Shown in pieces: positions 33,141 to 45,607 of a stretch of 64,000 nt of DNA. The stretch comes from Calycina herbarum (taxonomy: Eukaryota > Ascomycota > Leotiomycetes > Helotiales > Pezizellaceae). Location: positions 105,175 to 169,174 of the forward strand of contig LLEY01000139.1 in the NCBI GenBank assembly GCA_001414485.1, read 5' to 3'. The translations under genes were made by a program, and so were the position numbers. Positions within the stretch are counted from its first letter, which is position 1, and each line of letters opens with the position of its first letter. The notes beneath the pieces are model-generated. The model did no database searches and was not told the origin of the DNA. It saw nothing but the letters and a program-made list of their open reading frames with translations.

Positions 33141-35745
33141 AAAATCTGCTTTCTAGTCCTGGGCCACTTGGCGCTTCTTCTTCTTCTCTTTCTTATTTTC
33201 GATCGATGATGCTCCTCTTGTACTTCGGGGATAACGAACGCGATTTTATGATGATACGAACTTCTTTTACCTTTTCTCCACATACCCAATTTGTTTTCTC
33301 GAAGGACCATTTCTCCCGATGGGTTCCTTACACTTGTAATGTACGATAATTCTCCACTGCGGCTTTCAAGGGAAAATTGTATAGTAGGAGAAGAGCTGAC
33401 TATGATATTGATGGATGGGAATGGTTTCCAGCTGTGAAATGAATGCGGGTTGGCTATTTATTTCATGGGGGGGGGAGATTTCCTCGGCCGTCGCTTCACT
33501 ATGAGGTGGTTGGCAGACAGATGGATGGTCTTTGATAGATAGGTCAATGAAATAAATTAAAAATCACTTTGAAACTTTGCTCTTCGTGAATATTGAATTG
33601 TTGCACGGGTGTGCTGAGTCGTTCCTTCCCTGACTTCGTGATGGAAACAGGAAATCCAAGTCGTCCCTTCCCGGAGCCTCGTGAAAAAAGATGGACTCGA
33701 GGTCGCTCCTTCCTTCCTACTAACCTTGACTTCACCTCGCGAGAGTTGGGGGCGGAAGGCGCAACCCCTTTCCCAGTCCACGCTCAGAGTATGAACCGTC
33801 CTCCTGCAGCCTTGAGAAAATCCAACAATTCGATTCTGGCCCAATACCCAAGTTATTTGAGGCGGGGCGATATCACCAAGGGGACTTCGAAAATAGATGG
33901 TACGTTTGATTACGGGTGATTGAGAAGAGGTGGAAGAGGAGATGAGGAGATATGGGGGCTAAGACTAGCTAGCTGTTAGTTGAGAGAGTGGGAAGGATGG
34001 GGGGTTATGTTTATAGACACTGACCTAGACCTTTTGTTTTTGGGTGATTGGGTGGATGGTTGTAGGTAGCGAGGTGAGTAGGTGGGTGCTGGTGTAAAAG
34101 GGGAGATAAGGGAGGTCGATGATTATGTTAATTCGAGACTCAAGACAGCAGAGGAGGAGCGAACAAGCGCTCAGTAGAGAAAGTTGAGTTCGCTCCTTCC
34201 CTCTTCACTCCCAGGTTCAAGAGATGATCAAGACCGACCTAAAAGAGGTTAGCTAGTTTGGTTATGAATGGAGTGGTTACCTAGTGTTGATCAATGAGGT
34301 TGCGCACTCTTTCGGGTGATGGAAGGCGGTTTCATGATCAAAAGCAAATAATTACAATTTTTTCCCCCTTTGTTTAAGCCTATTAAATGAAGAAAACGAA
34401 GGTAAGCTTTGGGAAGCTGGACTTTGCGAGCGGACGAAGGTGCCGGTGATATTAAAGAACTTACTCGAGTAGTCGTGGGTAGAGTAGAGGCACAATATAA
34501 ATGAAGTTAAGTAGCTACATTCTAAGTGTTAATAGAGAAGCTGTTTTTAGAAACAAATTTAGAGATCAAGTACATTTTCTTCTTCTTTTTTTGAACTCTC
34601 AAAGTGGACTAAATTCCGAGTGCCCCAAGCCTCGGTCCGAGTCGGTCCGTACTGCTGGATTAATACTAAGTCATACTCAAAACCCACTCTACTCAATTGA
34701 ATACACTTCTTTTTCGTATTATTGTTTTCGTGGATATTGTCCGAGATACGGAGGCCACCAAAGCATACCAAGTGAAGCCTAGATAATAGTGTACACCGTC
34801 TTCGAAATCCCGCGACGTCGTTGCTCTTTACGTACAAAACGGCCAGGAGAAAGGTATATAAACTAAGAAAGGAAACGTGGAGGCCACGAAGTCGGTACAC
34901 GGGGCTTTCTAATCGATGACCGAGTAACCAGTAGAAGTCCAGCAGAGCCTCTAAGATTCTAAATGAATCCTACGAGGTCTGCGCCTCGTTCTTGCCAAGG
35001 AAACTCCATTGATAAAAACTTATAGCTTAGGTCAGATGTAGTTAAAACAAGCAATATAAGGGGGAAAAGTGAGATAAACTTCTTCCATCATAGTAAGAAG
35101 GAGTACGAATGGGCGAATGTCACGAGGAGAAATTGATGAGGCTCCAAGGTCCGCATTCGCTTGACGTAAATTTTGCCTTGTGGATTGGGGAGTTTTTGAG
35201 AGGTAATACGAGATTATTCTCATGCAGTTTGGAGCTGAGTTTGGGGGCCTTCTTTCGACGGGGTTTTGGAGGACGACGTAGACGTATGGACGGCGTGGCT
35301 GGGTTTTGAGAATTTGGGGGGAGTTACGAATCGGAGGAGGAATGGCGATCGGTGTTGAAGGGGTTTGAGCTCCGGCTTACATGACTGGCTTTTTGACTGT
35401 GGTGGTTTGACTTTAGATATATTTATGAATAGAGACGATGGTGAATCAAAATAGTGTATTGTTTTCTTCACATCGCATTCGTTTCGCATCCCCGCTCTGG
35501 TCGAGATCAACCCCACCATCTAACGTTATCCCACCATCTAACGTTATCCCACCATCCGAGGTTCTCCCGGGCGAAATCTGAACTACCGGTCAGCAAGCAA
35601 ATCTATATCAGGAAGTCCTCGCAAGACACAACATCAATCTCATCAAATCAAACTGAAAACTCATAATCAAGCCAAGCCCATAATAATAAACTCATACCAC
35701 TATCGTAACCCGATAAGTTCACAGCCCAAGCTGAGATATCATAAA
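33141..35745. other. Intergenic, 2.6 kb, no supported gene
   Basis: It holds the 3' UTR of the coiled-coil gene and the promoter of the SmgGDS-like gene. Open frames at 33544-33919 on both strands and at 34501-34900 show no features. At 34616-34665 a GAGTGCCCCAAGCCTCGGTC, then CGAGTCGGTCCG, motif resembles part of the repeat element at 56.25 kb. A ten-base G run is near 33467-33476. Confidence 0.5.
35512..35559. repeat. 18-bp tandem repeat
   Basis: The unit CCCACCATCTAACGTTAT occurs twice in full, followed by a partial third copy (CCCACCATCC). It lies about 190 bp upstream of the SmgGDS-like start codon and is probably in its promoter or 5' leader. Confidence 0.75.
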
Positions 35746-38374
35746 ATGGCGGATCTCCCACCACAATATCCCCCCGGGGGCTTGACACTGTCACAAGATG
35801 ACAAAACTCCAGCAGTCAACGATCCACTGAATTACCTGAGTCCAAACTCAAATTCCTCAGATCCCTTTTCTGGTTCAGGATCTACTTCTGGGGTTGAGAG
35901 CTTTGATTCTATGTCTGCACCGACAGGCTTTAGGCTGTCGAGTGAGGAGCAGGTTGATATGAGGAGGCGGATTCGAAGTGTTCTTCAGGAGCAATCTCCT
36001 GCGGCTGAACAGCAAGATGAGATGGAGGTTGATGACGATGAAGAGGAGGACGAAGTTGAGTTACAGGATCGAAGACAGAGGACGGAGAGGCTGAGAGAGG
36101 TGCTGGGGTTGGTTAAGCGTCTTTGGTGGAGTGGGTATGAGGGGATGGTTGGGGTTACGGAGGGTTTGGCTGATGGAAGTCGGGATCGTGAGTTTTTGCC
36201 TCTTTTCTTTTTCTTGATGTTTTTTGGGGGTCACTTTTTGGCTTGGGCTTTGAATGCCCTCGCTCATTTTTCTCCTACATTATTGCTTTGTTCGGCAACC
36301 CAAGTACTAACTCAAGTTTAGCAAAGTGGCGAGTACCACTGGGAGATTCCGGCATCCTTGGTTTTTTCCTTCAACTATTAGGTCAAAGTAATGTGTTACA
36401 TGCTCTCAAAATTCACGTCCTACGATTAATTGGTAACTCGTGTGCGGATACTGGTATGTCAAATTTTGAACTTCTATGAACAGAGCTAATTTTGACAGAT
36501 GAAAATCGAGCACGTGTTGTCTCTTCAAATTCTCTTCGTTCAATTATTTTGCAGTTACAAGATACCTCTTTGCTTCCTTTTACCATACCAGTTTTATACA
36601 ATATTTGTGTAGATTATGGTAAGTCACCCTTTCGCGCAATCCTGAGATGATATAATGCTGATTTCAACCAGAACCTGCTCAGCAACTTGCATCGGATTCG
36701 ATGCTCGGTCAAGAACTTATCAAACTCATTTCAAGTCCGGCTTTCAATGAAAGCAGAGCATTTCTCGGCTATACTTGCAGAATATTAGACCTTTTAATTA
36801 CTCGACGTAAGTGTATCCCCTCAAAAAGGGTACATGGCTGACACAATATAGCTACTGAAGTCGATTTAGCACCAGAAAATACTGTCATTGTACTTTTAAA
36901 AATAGCTATTGATAGAGAATCGCCCTGTGATATGGAAGATTTCCTAGCCTTGGTCAACACTTCCATAACATACATGAAGCATGAAAGGTTCCAAAAAGCT
37001 TTGGTGACACTCGGTGGTCTAAATGTCGCTCTCACAGTTCTGATCGACTCATACACTCGTTTCGACTCACACCCCTCAATCGGATCAGACATACCAGACG
37101 AAGATGACGCAAAACTCCTATCCCAAATGCGAACAGCACTCAACCAAGTCCTCTCAGATGTCTCAGCCCTACCAGAATTCAAGGAGGCATGTCCAGTAGT
37201 CTCACCATTCACAGCCTCACTACGAAGGTGGCTCTCAAGTCCCCAACTTCAACTCCAAGTCTGCGCCTGCATCATGCTCGGAAACTTAGCCCGATCCGAT
37301 GCAGCATGCGAAGAATTTGTCCATACCTCCCAAGTCCACAAACCTCTGATCGCAATCCTCAAAGACGCAACTGACTCTCAACTCCTGCACGCCGCCATCG
37401 GCTTCCTCAAAAATCTCGCCATGCCTATGAAAAACAAAGAAATAATCGGAGACGCGGGTTGTATCGCGATTCTACCTCGTCTTTGGCTTATGGATACCTT
37501 GCAACAGATTCAATTCTCCTCCATTTCTCTCGCTCGCCAATTGATTAATGGAACTTTTGAAAATGTCCGAAAAGTTTGTAAGAGGTTATCAGACGATAAG
37601 GCTTCGCCAGCGAATATGCGCACCAACCTCTCCTTCCTAATCTCCCTCTTCGAACGAACGGACATCGAACCCGTGAAAATGGAAATCTCGCGTCTCGTCA
37701 CAGCAATTTGTCGCGTGTACTCTAACTACACCGGTCGCACACCCGAAAATATGGAGTACATCCGTAAGAATTTCTTTGAGATCCATCCTGATGTCGGACG
37801 ACCTTTAAGTTTCATGGTTTCTCAAACGAAATGGCCGGTTGTGAGAAGTGAGGGGTGGTTTGTGTTTGCGCTTATGAGTAGGTATCCTGAGGGCGCGAAA
37901 TGTATTAGTGATCTTATGAACGATGTTGCTGTTTTCCAACCCCTCGTCGAACTTTTGACTGGGAAGGATATCATCGACCCCGAAAAAGCCTCGTCTCTCT
38001 ACCCTAGCCCAGCAGCAGCAACAGCTTCCTCGCCCGGCCAACTCCTCCTTGAAGCTGGTCAGACACCTGGTCAAGGGGAAGGGGAGGCTTCTACACAACC
38101 ACATGCACAGGCCGCCGAAATGAACCGTTTGGATCGCGAGAATGCACTGGTCTTGGTAAACGAAATGCTTAAGAATCGAGGCACGGAAATGGCTGTTATG
38201 CGACGAGCTACTTTTGAGGATTTATTGAAGGGAGGAGGGGAGCTTGTTAGGAGTTATCGAGAGAGTAGACCGGAGTGGGATGAGGGGGAGATAGTGCCGA
38301 GGGAACGGAGGGCGAAGGCGGGGTTGAATGTTCAGGAGTTAGCGGCAGAGACTTTTAAGGAGGTTTTGAGTTGA
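35746..38374 (+). CDS. SmgGDS (RAP1GDS1)-like armadillo-repeat protein
   Basis: Five exons: 35746-36187, 36322-36453, 36499-36618, 36672-36806 and 36852-38374. All donors are GTGAGT/GTATGT/GTAAGT and all phases agree. The protein has 783 residues. Residues 1-125 are disordered and acidic (EMEVDDDEEEDEVELQDRRQ). The rest is helical armadillo-type repeats: WRVPLGDSGILGFFLQLLGQ, NVLHALKIHVLRLIGNSCAD, SLRSIILQLQDTSLLPFTIP and CACIMLGNLARSDAACEEFV, then VHKPLIAILKDATDSQLLHA, AIGFLKNLAMPMKNKEIIGD. The last three match the SmgGDS pattern (GN-ARSD, H..A...L.NLA.P..NK). Mammalian SmgGDS acts on prenylated Ras/Rho/Rap GTPases as exchange factor and escort. A similar role for Rho/Ras traffic here is by homology. 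The C-terminus has an Ala/Pro/Gln linker, then a charged helical end. The first intron is the longest (134 nt). Confidence 0.88.
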
Positions 38375-38574
38375 GTGGATAGGTATTGCGAAATATTGAT
38401 GAATGATGGGATGGGATGAGATGGGATACATAGATGTGAAGGGGCAATTCATGGAGCTTGCGGTGTATATCCTTGGTAATTTTCCCTCTCCATTCGAGTA
38501 TAGCAAATAAAAGTATCGACCTTTCTTCAAACTCTTTCCTCCCCAGCACTGATTTTCTTATTATTCGAGATGTT

Positions 38575-38671
38575 CTAGGATAATTACAGTTATTGTTCTA
38601 AAGGATTTAGGAAAATCATGAAACCTTCTAGCTATCCTAAACCTTTTTAGACAATGATTTTCATTTCCCTA
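38575..38671. repeat. Imperfect palindromic repeat, family B copy 2
   Basis: The left arm reads CTAGGATAATTACAGTTATT, then GTTCTAAAGGATTTAGGA. The right arm in reverse complement reads AAAATCATTGTCTAAAAAGG, then TTTAGGATAG. The left arm matches the reverse complement of the right end of the copy at 61.5 kb (GAGGATAATTACTTGTATTG, then TCTAAGAAGGGTTAGAA). Confidence 0.6.
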
Positions 38672-38796
38672 AAACGTTTGCTCTAATGGAAAATCAATTA
38701 TGTGTTCAAGGCAATACTCACTTCTCTCACATGCAACTGTCACAAGACAGGCTCGACAAATTGGGACCTGTCACGTAAGCACAACTCTCCAGTAAC

Positions 38797-39295
38797 CAGA
38801 CTTGGGCGGTGATACGATATTGTATCGGTGAATCGCGATATATATTGTACGATAAATATCGTAAATTCTCATCTGATACAATAAATATTGTTGAGAAAGT
38901 AACGATAATCGATAAATATTGCTTTTTTAAGGCTTAATTTAGCGATTTTGGAGTGAGTTTAGAGTATAAACTCAACGATTTTTAAGTAGTAAAAGTACTA
39001 AAAAGGTAGAATAAAATTTAAAATAGTAGTAACTTTAATATAAAAAACATCTACAACTAGTATTGTCTTAAGTTGTTAGAAATAGCCTTAAGACAGCTCG
39101 AGCACTAGTAAATAGAGCGATTCTATTAGCTAACAGGCCGGATTTACGTTTTTCCAGGCCTTAGCAACAATAATCGATATATTATCGGCTATCCTTAGAA
39201 ATCCGATATATTATCAAATGACTTAATACAACCTGATAATTATCGTAGACCCCCCCCCTCTCCGATATCGTATCGATAATATCGCCCCAAGTCTG
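38797..39295. mobile_element. Non-autonomous hAT-like element with 8-bp target-site duplication
   Basis: The 499 bp unit starts CAGACTTGGGCGGTGATACG and its right end in reverse complement starts CAGACTTGGGGCGATATTAT, so the terminal inverted repeats match well and continue with ATATTGTATCGG / GATACGATATCGG-like sequence. The flanks are CCAGTAAC (38789-38796) and CTAGTAAC (39296-39303), an 8-bp duplication with one C/T difference. CAG ends and 8-bp duplications are hAT hallmarks. The interior is very AT-rich, has many ATATCG/CGATAT motifs and encodes no protein, so it cannot move on its own. High AT with C-to-T type change in the flank fits RIP or age. Confidence 0.82.
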
Positions 39296-40756
39296 CTAGT
39301 AACACTATAATATGAGTGGCAAGAAACTTCAAGAAAAAGGTATTTTGTTTATTACTAGAATCTCGCCAAAAAATGTTAGTATTAGATGGTTATTTTACTA
39401 TCTCCCCTTGCGGAAAAACGACTTCACTCTTCTATTCTCGCTATATTCTCCTACTCGCTCTTTATAAACTCACTTGACTTTCTAATCATCGCTTCCTATC
39501 ATGTGTACACTACTTCTAATAAGGTCAAATTGAGGTGTCAAATGTTTTCGATGCGGTACCACTACTGACAACAAGTTATGGCTGCTGAGACAGTGGTAAA
39601 ATCTTGTGGCGCTCTATGAGGGACAGGATAGATATCCACTGATATTTGTTCAATTCATAGAAGGCGGAGTTTCACTGTCGATTCTCGGTTGTCGTAGGTT
39701 CTCTAACTGTCGTTCGTTTGTTTATTATAGAAAAGAAAGAAGAAGGTGGAGGGAAAGTTGAATAGATTTAGAAGTGGAAAAGGAGTAGGTGGGGTGGCAA
39801 TGGTGGGACATGGCAATTCAGCGTGTGTGGACAGTAGACCAGTCAAAGATATTTTTGAGATGGAGTGTCGATGAGTTTTGGATGGAGCTGGATTAGTGGT
39901 TTTTATACTTGTCTATTGGGGGAGTTTGGAGGTGGAGAGGGAAAGAATCTCTCATTTTATGGAGCTAATGAACTTTTCTACGTGTAGCATAGATGGAGAT
40001 ATTCCTGGATCTTTGGAGAGGGTGTTTTCTTCTCTGATAGTCATTTGTGGTTTTTTGTAAAGGAAATTATGGATGGTTGGGAAGAAAGGGGGAGGAACGA
40101 GAAATTGAAGCGGGGAACTTTAAGCGAGTTGTGAATAATGATGACTTGGCATTCGGTAGACGGGTTTGCCAATATGTTTGAATTGGTACGGCATCCTGAA
40201 TGATTGGGCATACTTTTTAACTTCTTAGCTTTATAATTCTGCAAAAGGAGAAAAACGGATAAGATCCCCATACATACCAGCACTAGCCTCTTGGTGTTTG
40301 ATGACATAAAGTTCGTTGTGGAGCTTCACAAGCTCGCTGGATTACGGGTAAGAAATTGGAGGAACAAGCTTAACAAGGATATCTATCGATTCCAGAAACT
40401 CTTGTGGAATTAATTATCAACGAAGAAAGAAGACACCAGAACTCTAGGGAGAAGAAGATAGGAGAAAGGCGGACCAAATATTGTTCAATGCTAGGAAGCG
40501 AGCCGGAAGAAAAGTCCTAGAAATTGACATTCCACTGTCGACCAAAGATGCGCCCACTAGATATATGTAAGCTGCCTATTGAGAAAGATGGACGCAGATT
40601 ATCAACGAGTGTGGAAAAGAAAATAATAGATCATTTCGGCAGACCAAGCCGAAACTCGCTTCAAATAGAGCCAAGATCAACCTCAACTTACAACCACACG
40701 CAAAGCGAACAGCAACTCTACAATCGTAATAGCAACCACGTACGAAGACTAGCAAA

Positions 40757-41284
40757 ATGACAGGCCCCACGGTCATACAACAATCAACGCTCCTCCGAAA
40801 CAACCTCCTCACATTTATCAACCCCCCAAAAATCCAGGAAACGAGCCAACGAGCCCCACTAGCAGACTACTTTACCACTCCATCCCGACTTCCCTGGGAA
40901 GAGGCAGGACATGGCTAGACCTTTCTCCTCCCAACACCCATACACACTTCTGCTTATGTTCCAGAAACCACAGCCAACTTTCTCATCGGAACGTGGAAGT
41001 ACTCCAACCCCAACCCCACCCACCCATACACCTACACCATCCGATTCAGCAGTTTTCTCACCAGCACCTCACCCCCTCCCGTTCGCCAAACAGAATACGT
41101 TCTACAGCTGAGCTTGAACTATGATGGTCAAGTGGCCGTTCCGAATTGGGAATGGCAGGATATTGTAGCGCGTGTTCGGAGGCTTTTGCCGGGATGGTAT
41201 TTCCACTCGAGTTCTACCAATCCGAACGAGTGGAAGAAGGTTAATTTTGATTCTGTTTCAGGGTGTTTGGGGGTATCATTGTGA
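40757..41284 (+). pseudogene. Small ORF interrupted by TAG, related to the next one
   Basis: An ATG at 40757 opens a frame of 175 codons that is interrupted only by TAG at 40916-40918 and ends at TGA 41282. Upstream it reads RAPLADYFTTPSRLPWEEAG. Downstream it reads VPETTANFLIGTWKYSNPNP, YVLQLSLNYDGQVAVPNWEW, QDIVARVRRLLPGWYFHSSS. Composition before and after the stop is alike (Pro/Thr/Trp-rich), and no good donor allows splicing around it, so a nonsense mutation is the simplest reading. I know no homolog. Its C-terminal part resembles the ORF at 41708 (APNW.W.D, then a GW pair). Confidence 0.5.
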
Positions 41285-41707
41285 GATTAGGGAATGGGTT
41301 GGAGGCGATTTCGTGAATTGAAAGGATTGGGTTGGTGATTGTGTTGATGAGATGAGAGAGAAAACCACTTTTAGAGAATGAAAGATTTAGAAGCAACTCC
41401 AGTTTTCCGAGCCGAGGCACGAGAATGAGCAAAACACAAAGAGAAACCTGAGAAATCCGACTCATCAGACTAGCAAAGGAAATCTATTGAAATCTCAAAA
41501 CGAGCTCAACAATTTATATGTGAAGAAAAGGGCTGGTCTAGTAGAATCTACCCTCTACCCTCTACTCTCTTGCTCCGGCGAACACAGGTTATCCAATAAC
41601 AAGGAGATCAAAGAGAGTTTTGAAAATATAAGGCTAGTTCGACCTTCAAACCCACAACCTCCTCAACCTCCACAACCATGAAAAGAACAACACACACATA
41701 AAACAAC
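41285..41707. other. Spacer between the two related broken ORFs
   Basis: AT-rich, with no coding frame supported. A CCTCAACCTCCACAACC-like repeat lies just before the second ORF. Confidence 0.45.
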
Positions 41708-42157
41708 ATGGCAAACAACCCATACTTCACCAACACCCCCCGCGACACCTTCCTAAGCTACCTCACAAACGCATTCCCCACAATCCCCCACCCATACCCA
41801 CCACCCCAATTGTTCTACCCCCAACCCCCCATAACCCCTATTCAACAAACATGGCCCTTCCCCTTCCCCTTCCCCTCTGGTGGACTCTGGTTTCTCCAAA
41901 CAACCTCGTACCCCGCCCCAGCTATACCACCCCCTTCTTCGAACCAACCACCCCACCACAGATACAAACTACGCATGAGCCGCAGAACCTTCAACGATCG
42001 ACACTCGGAACACAATCTCGAGATAAGATTCAACAACCCCGAGGCTCCGAATTGGACGTGAAACGACCTCGTGGTGTTCTTTTGTTTTGGAGCTGGATGG
42101 GACGTGGACGAGGGTTTTTACACCTGGTGGTGTTTGGTTCAACGGACAGCTGGGTGA
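41708..42157 (+). pseudogene. Second small ORF of the pair, interrupted by TGA
   Basis: An ATG at 41708 opens a frame that reads to TGA at 42059-42061 and would continue to TGA at 42155 (149 codons). The first part is Pro/Phe-rich (YFTNTPRDTFLSYLTNAFPT; WPFPFPFPSGGLWFLQTTS). Then come YKLRMSRRTFNDRHSEHNLE and IRFNNPEAPNWT, the stop, and NDLVVFFCFGAGWDVDEGFY. The stop stands where the neighbouring ORF has Trp (NWEWQD against NWT-stop-ND), so TGG to TGA is likely. The two ORFs share Y.(I/L)R.S, then APNW.WND/QD-(I/L)-V and a GW pair about ten residues later. The relation is weak but in order. Function unknown. Confidence 0.45.
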
Positions 42158-45100
42158 GGTTAGGGAGATTATCGCGTGGTGGTGAGGGTTTTGGGTTTTG
42201 TGGTGGGATTACGAGGCAAGGAAGCGATTGGGTGTGGGGTTGCGTCCGTAATAATGATTATGACGATGATGCCGGCGACGTTGATGTTGACCAAGAGTGT
42301 GAGAGAGAGGAGCGAAATTCCGAAAGACAGGTATGAGAGGGGGGAACACACACAAAAGGCCATAACAACGAGACCACCAAAGCAAGAGCAAGTCCAAAAT
42401 CAAGAGCTACTCTGATAAAGGAAAACAAACCACAAAACAACCAAGATAAACTTCCCAACGATAACAAAACCCCTCCTTCTGACAGCAACAAAGTCATAAA
42501 TCTATCAGAAATATAAAACCAAAATTGAAGTCAATCAATCAAAACACCAAACCAACTATAAAAAAGTAAATGAAATACAGAAACTCCGATACCTCCAACT
42601 TTCCAACTCAAAGCAGAAAATGCAAAGAAAAGAAAGGGAAAGGATAGAAAGCACAGCACAGCCTAACAAGTAAAGGAAAGAACCAGAAACCCACCCATAC
42701 TCTACACAGAACCCCAGATAAATAATGATAATACCACATGTTAACACTAGTAATCAACCCCCTTTCCCGTTGACTCGCCTAGTACTCGAAAAGATGACTC
42801 CACCCTCTTTCATTCCATCTAGCGAAGCAACGAAGCAACGAAGCAACAAAACCCCTAATAAACATTAATACAGTCAATACCCAAACCTTGTACAAATGAT
42901 GATCCTTGCTGCTTTTTGTTGACACTAGTCAGCCACCTCTTCCCTATTCACATCCCCCCCCCCTCCCCCGGTAAATCAAGTTATGCCTTTCTCTCTCGTC
43001 CCGCCTGTTTGTTTCAAGGAGCAACCGAAACCCCAAGAAAGGTTGACCAAGAGCTCTGGTTAGTAAGACTTACGCGTACCACTGAACTTGTGATGCCAAA
43101 AGATGAATTCGCCCAACGTTGGACTAGTATCCCTCGGTTCCCCAAGCCCATACACATCCCATAACCCAACGACTGCCTAAGAAGAAGAGACCCAGAAACC
43201 AGTCATAAATAACAACAAAAAGCGACTCATCCCATCCCCTCTCAACCCCCAGTCCGCGTGTTTAAACCTCCCTCCAGCTCCCCCACCCCCAAAAAAAAGA
43301 ATCATCACCACAGACTCACAACCTCACAAAACCCGTGAATTGTTACTCCCCCTCCCTTAAAACATGCTGCTTTTACCTCCTTGCCTTTCACAAGCAAAAT
43401 CTCCCAAATCAAATCCCAACCAACAAATAAGCAGTAATACCACACACACACACACACACATACATGCATACATGCATACATCCCCCATCTCAGCCTCAGC
43501 CTCACGATCGCTTAGCGTCCAAGTCTAGATTAACACCAGTGACTCACTCACTCACTCAACCATCCCAAACCAAGGAAGATGACGGAAAAAAAAGGGGGCG
43601 TAACAAAGGGGCGTAAGAGAGAAAGGCATCAACACCACGCAAGCCTACTCGCCACTTCCTTATCAACATCAACTCCTCACCAATCAGTGTGTTTTCCCAG
43701 GCTTCCTTCCCAGCTCGAAGATTCCTTGTGTGTGGTGGTACCACCACAACGCCCGGACAAGAAGGAAGGAAAGGAAGGAAAGGAGGAAACCGAAAGGCAT
43801 CAACGTAACCCACCCCTCTTCGCATAACCAGGGTTTGAACCTACCACCCACCACCCACAATCCACGAACCCTCCCCTAAATCTACTTCCCACAGATAAAA
43901 AAACTCAAGCTATCCCCAGTTTAGCAGCCCAAAAAGTGGCAGAAACACATGCTCTTCCCTCCTTGTTCTGTGGTTTCATACTAGACCAAGATACCATGTC
44001 TTGTACTCTCGGTTGGAGCAAGGACCGAAGAACGAGTAGCATCCCTTCTTCTTGAGGCTCTGCACGCTCTGCATGATATAGTGGGGTAGCTTCGTTCTGT
44101 GCACCAGTTTGATAGACATTAACGTTCGTGGCTGATTGAGGCTCTGCTCAGGAAGTGGTCTTTTGAAGGGTTATTTTTATTTTTCTTTGTGAGGAATAAA
44201 GGAGAAACGAAACATTGCCTGGTCTAAGCTCCAAGGACGTGTATTCCAGAAAGTGAGAGATGACAAAAGGCTAAGCACCGACCCTAATGTTTCTAGGCTT
44301 CAACGGAGTAGGTTTGTGTTTCTCGACTTCCAGACACACCCGGTAAATACGACTACCGAGTATCATCTGATGTTTAAACCCCTCCGGAGCTTCAACATCG
44401 CGCGTTCGATTCGGTAGCCTATTATTGCACAGACATACGCGTAGACACCTCACTCACTTGATGAGGCTCCAGCTCATTTTGTTGGGTCAAAAGTTCTGTG
44501 GCTGTGGCAAATATAGTCCACTAATCAAAACGAAACGACTCATTGGTCAGAAACTCTCAGTGAGTCAGAAGGGCTGTGAAGGCAGAAATTGAGGTGGTTG
44601 GTAGATACCATTGTACTCGAGTATAAACAGGCTTTTGGAATACACAAATGATGATCATTATAGGGTATAATTCCAAGGATCGACGATATTGTTCACAAGA
44701 GCTGAAAGCGATGACTCCAACGCAGCGTCATCAGACAAAACTCATTGTGAAGTGCGAATAATTCCAGAGGAGGTTGGGTATCCCAATACTAAATTGGTAG
44801 ATCTCGGTTTTCCTCCTCGAGGACGGGAAACCCTGTAATATCTGGATTCCCGACTTCGAGAGGTCAGTGGCAAAAACATGGAAACAAATGGAATAAATCC
44901 CGGCTGACAAATACACGAAGAACGCGTCCTCCGAACTCTAGATGGCAAAAGAGAAGTACTGGTGAGGCAAAACAGGAAAGCAAGATGAAAGTTGAAACGG
45001 ACATACAAAGAAACTCCGTGTAATCCGAGGGAAACTTACCCTGAAGAACGGCATGGTGATCCTTGTGAAGGAGGCCGAACTCCTGTCTTGGTACCCGTCT

Positions 45101-45607
45101 GGGCCCCTGCATATTGATATCGTGCAACCTTCCAGTAATCATCACACGTGACATGAATGACTTTTCAAATCTCTAGCATGGAGATGATTTGTGTGACTCA
45201 AACTGCTGAAACATCGGAATGAAGCACACACAGCCGTCGGGCGAAGACAAAATATTTGACTTTGATAAGAAGTTTGATCAACTTTCTTGTCGAATTGACG
45301 ACACCCTCTTCTTGTGATGAAGCTAGGGATGGGAAAGACCATGGATATATGTCTCATACGAGGCTGACATGTAATTGTTATCACTATTGCGATGGCCTTC
45401 TTATTGGCCATGTATGTGACACTTAAGCGCGCCGCAATATCTGATGACCTCGTACAACAGCAAGGGGGGCTGGACGCGCCGATGGCGACCCTTCCCTCGC
45501 TTTGACAACCATTATCGGCCAGTGTTTCCTCCTTCGGCAGTTCATAAAGTCCATCGGAGGCGGCAAGCTCCTTTGTGATGTTTCTCAGCAGCTTCGGGAA
45601 AGTCTGT

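Larger units (their letters stand above)
38375..40756. other. Gene-poor stretch with two repeat elements
   Basis: It holds the 3' UTR of the SmgGDS-like gene, the palindromic repeat at 38575-38671 and the hAT-like element at 38797-39295. On the minus strand near 40270-40340 a frame reads SELVKLHNELYVIKHQEASA, ends at a GTATGT donor and is preceded by an in-frame TAA; it may be a scrap of a decayed gene. Otherwise nothing is supported. Confidence 0.5.

Noticed and set aside
43440..43475. CA/CATA repeats considered as CRISPR-like or telomere-like
   Set aside because: Simple dinucleotide and tetranucleotide repeats with no spacers and no TTAGGG units.
44380..44420. GCGTTCGATTCGGTAGCC, reminiscent of a tRNA T-arm
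   Set aside because: No cloverleaf can be formed with the flanking sequence.
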